Below are positions 6,201-6,312 of a stretch of DNA of 6,312 nt, in pieces. Where the stretch lies: the NCBI GenBank assembly GCA_946885665.1, contig CAMPGT010000233.1:1-6312 (forward strand), in the 5' to 3' direction. This DNA comes from an uncultured Chitinophagaceae bacterium. GTDB taxonomy: Bacteria; Bacteroidota; Bacteroidia; Chitinophagales; Chitinophagaceae. Both the position numbers and the translations under genes were made by a program. The first letter of the stretch is position 1. Every line of letters begins with the position of its first letter. A model generated the notes under the pieces. That model saw nothing but the letters and a program-made list of their open reading frames with translations, did no database searches and was not told the DNA's origin.

Positions 6201-6247
6201 ATTGCCCATGTCCATTGCCTACTGCCTATTGCCTATTGCCTATCGCC
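6201..6247 (-). repeat. Right heptad array, GGCAATR units in opposite orientation
   Basis: On the plus strand this reads ATTGCCC (6201-6207), a shortened ATGTCC, then ATTGCCT (6214-6220), ACTGCCT (6221-6227), ATTGCCT (6228-6234), ATTGCCT (6235-6241) and ATCGCC (6242-6247). On the minus strand these are GGCAATA-type units, so the array faces the one at 6103-6130. It overlaps the last codons and stop of the minus-strand gene at the window's right edge. Confidence 0.8.
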
Positions 6248-6312
6248 GCCTCTCTTCCTCATAATTTTATAAATCCTCACCGCGCTCATCAACAGCACCA
6301 CGAACAGCGCCA
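6233..6312 (-). CDS. C-terminal end of a probable membrane protein (partial)
   Basis: The minus strand from the right edge is open for 25 codons and stops with TAG at 6235-6233. The residues read ALFVVLLMSAV, a hydrophobic run that looks like the end of a transmembrane helix, then RIYKIMRKRGGDRQ, a basic tail. This pattern suggests a cytoplasmic C-terminus by the positive-inside rule. The other two minus frames stop earlier. The bidirectional terminator at 6071-6102, correctly placed about 130 nt downstream, supports a real gene. The last four codons and the stop lie within the heptad array. The start and nearly all of the gene are outside the window, so no family can be named. Confidence 0.5.
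   Translation of the reverse strand, partial: ALFVVLLMSAVRIYKIMRKRGGDRQ

Noticed and set aside
6103..6247. CRISPR array
   Set aside because: The units are 7 bp with no spacers, and the two halves are in opposite orientation.

Overview
The window looks like chromosomal DNA from a member of the Bacteroidota, most likely near the Chitinophagaceae or Sphingobacteriia. The evidence is a large type 2 (eukaryote-like) isoleucyl-tRNA synthetase, a TraR/DksA-like gene directly behind it, a DPP-IV-type S9 peptidase, weak Shine-Dalgarno sequences at the main starts, and a TAnnTTTG-type promoter candidate. The genus cannot be fixed from the sequence alone.

Layout: (1) positions 1-1232, plus strand, carry the C-terminal part of a dipeptidyl-peptidase-IV-family serine peptidase with a complete Ser/Asp/His triad; its N-terminus lies left of the window. 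(2) Positions 5497 to 1238, minus strand, are a two-gene unit: ileS (1121 aa), then after 3 nt a 296-aa DksA/TraR-like protein with a long Lys/Ala/Pro-rich N-terminal tail. This unit converges on the peptidase gene with a 5-nt gap. (3) Positions 5498-6232 hold no convincing protein gene. They contain a candidate ileS promoter, a strong plus-strand terminator with no recognisable gene in front of it, a second hairpin region ending in a bidirectional terminator, and two facing arrays of a GGCAATR heptad. (4) Positions 6233-6312, minus strand, are probably the last 25 codons of a membrane protein whose stop codon lies inside the right heptad array.

IleS and the DksA-like protein join translation to control of RNA polymerase, and their close spacing suggests co-expression. 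The peptidase is functionally unrelated and probably acts in the cell envelope or periplasm.

Most notable points: the class I HIGH signature of IleS reads G-I-H-H, the first/third position swap associated with mupirocin hyper-resistance in IleRS2 enzymes; the DksA-like protein has lost three of four zinc ligands and gained a histone-H1-like tail; and the intergenic region has plus-strand terminators and an inverted heptad-repeat structure that no visible gene explains. I found no clear new multi-gene system.
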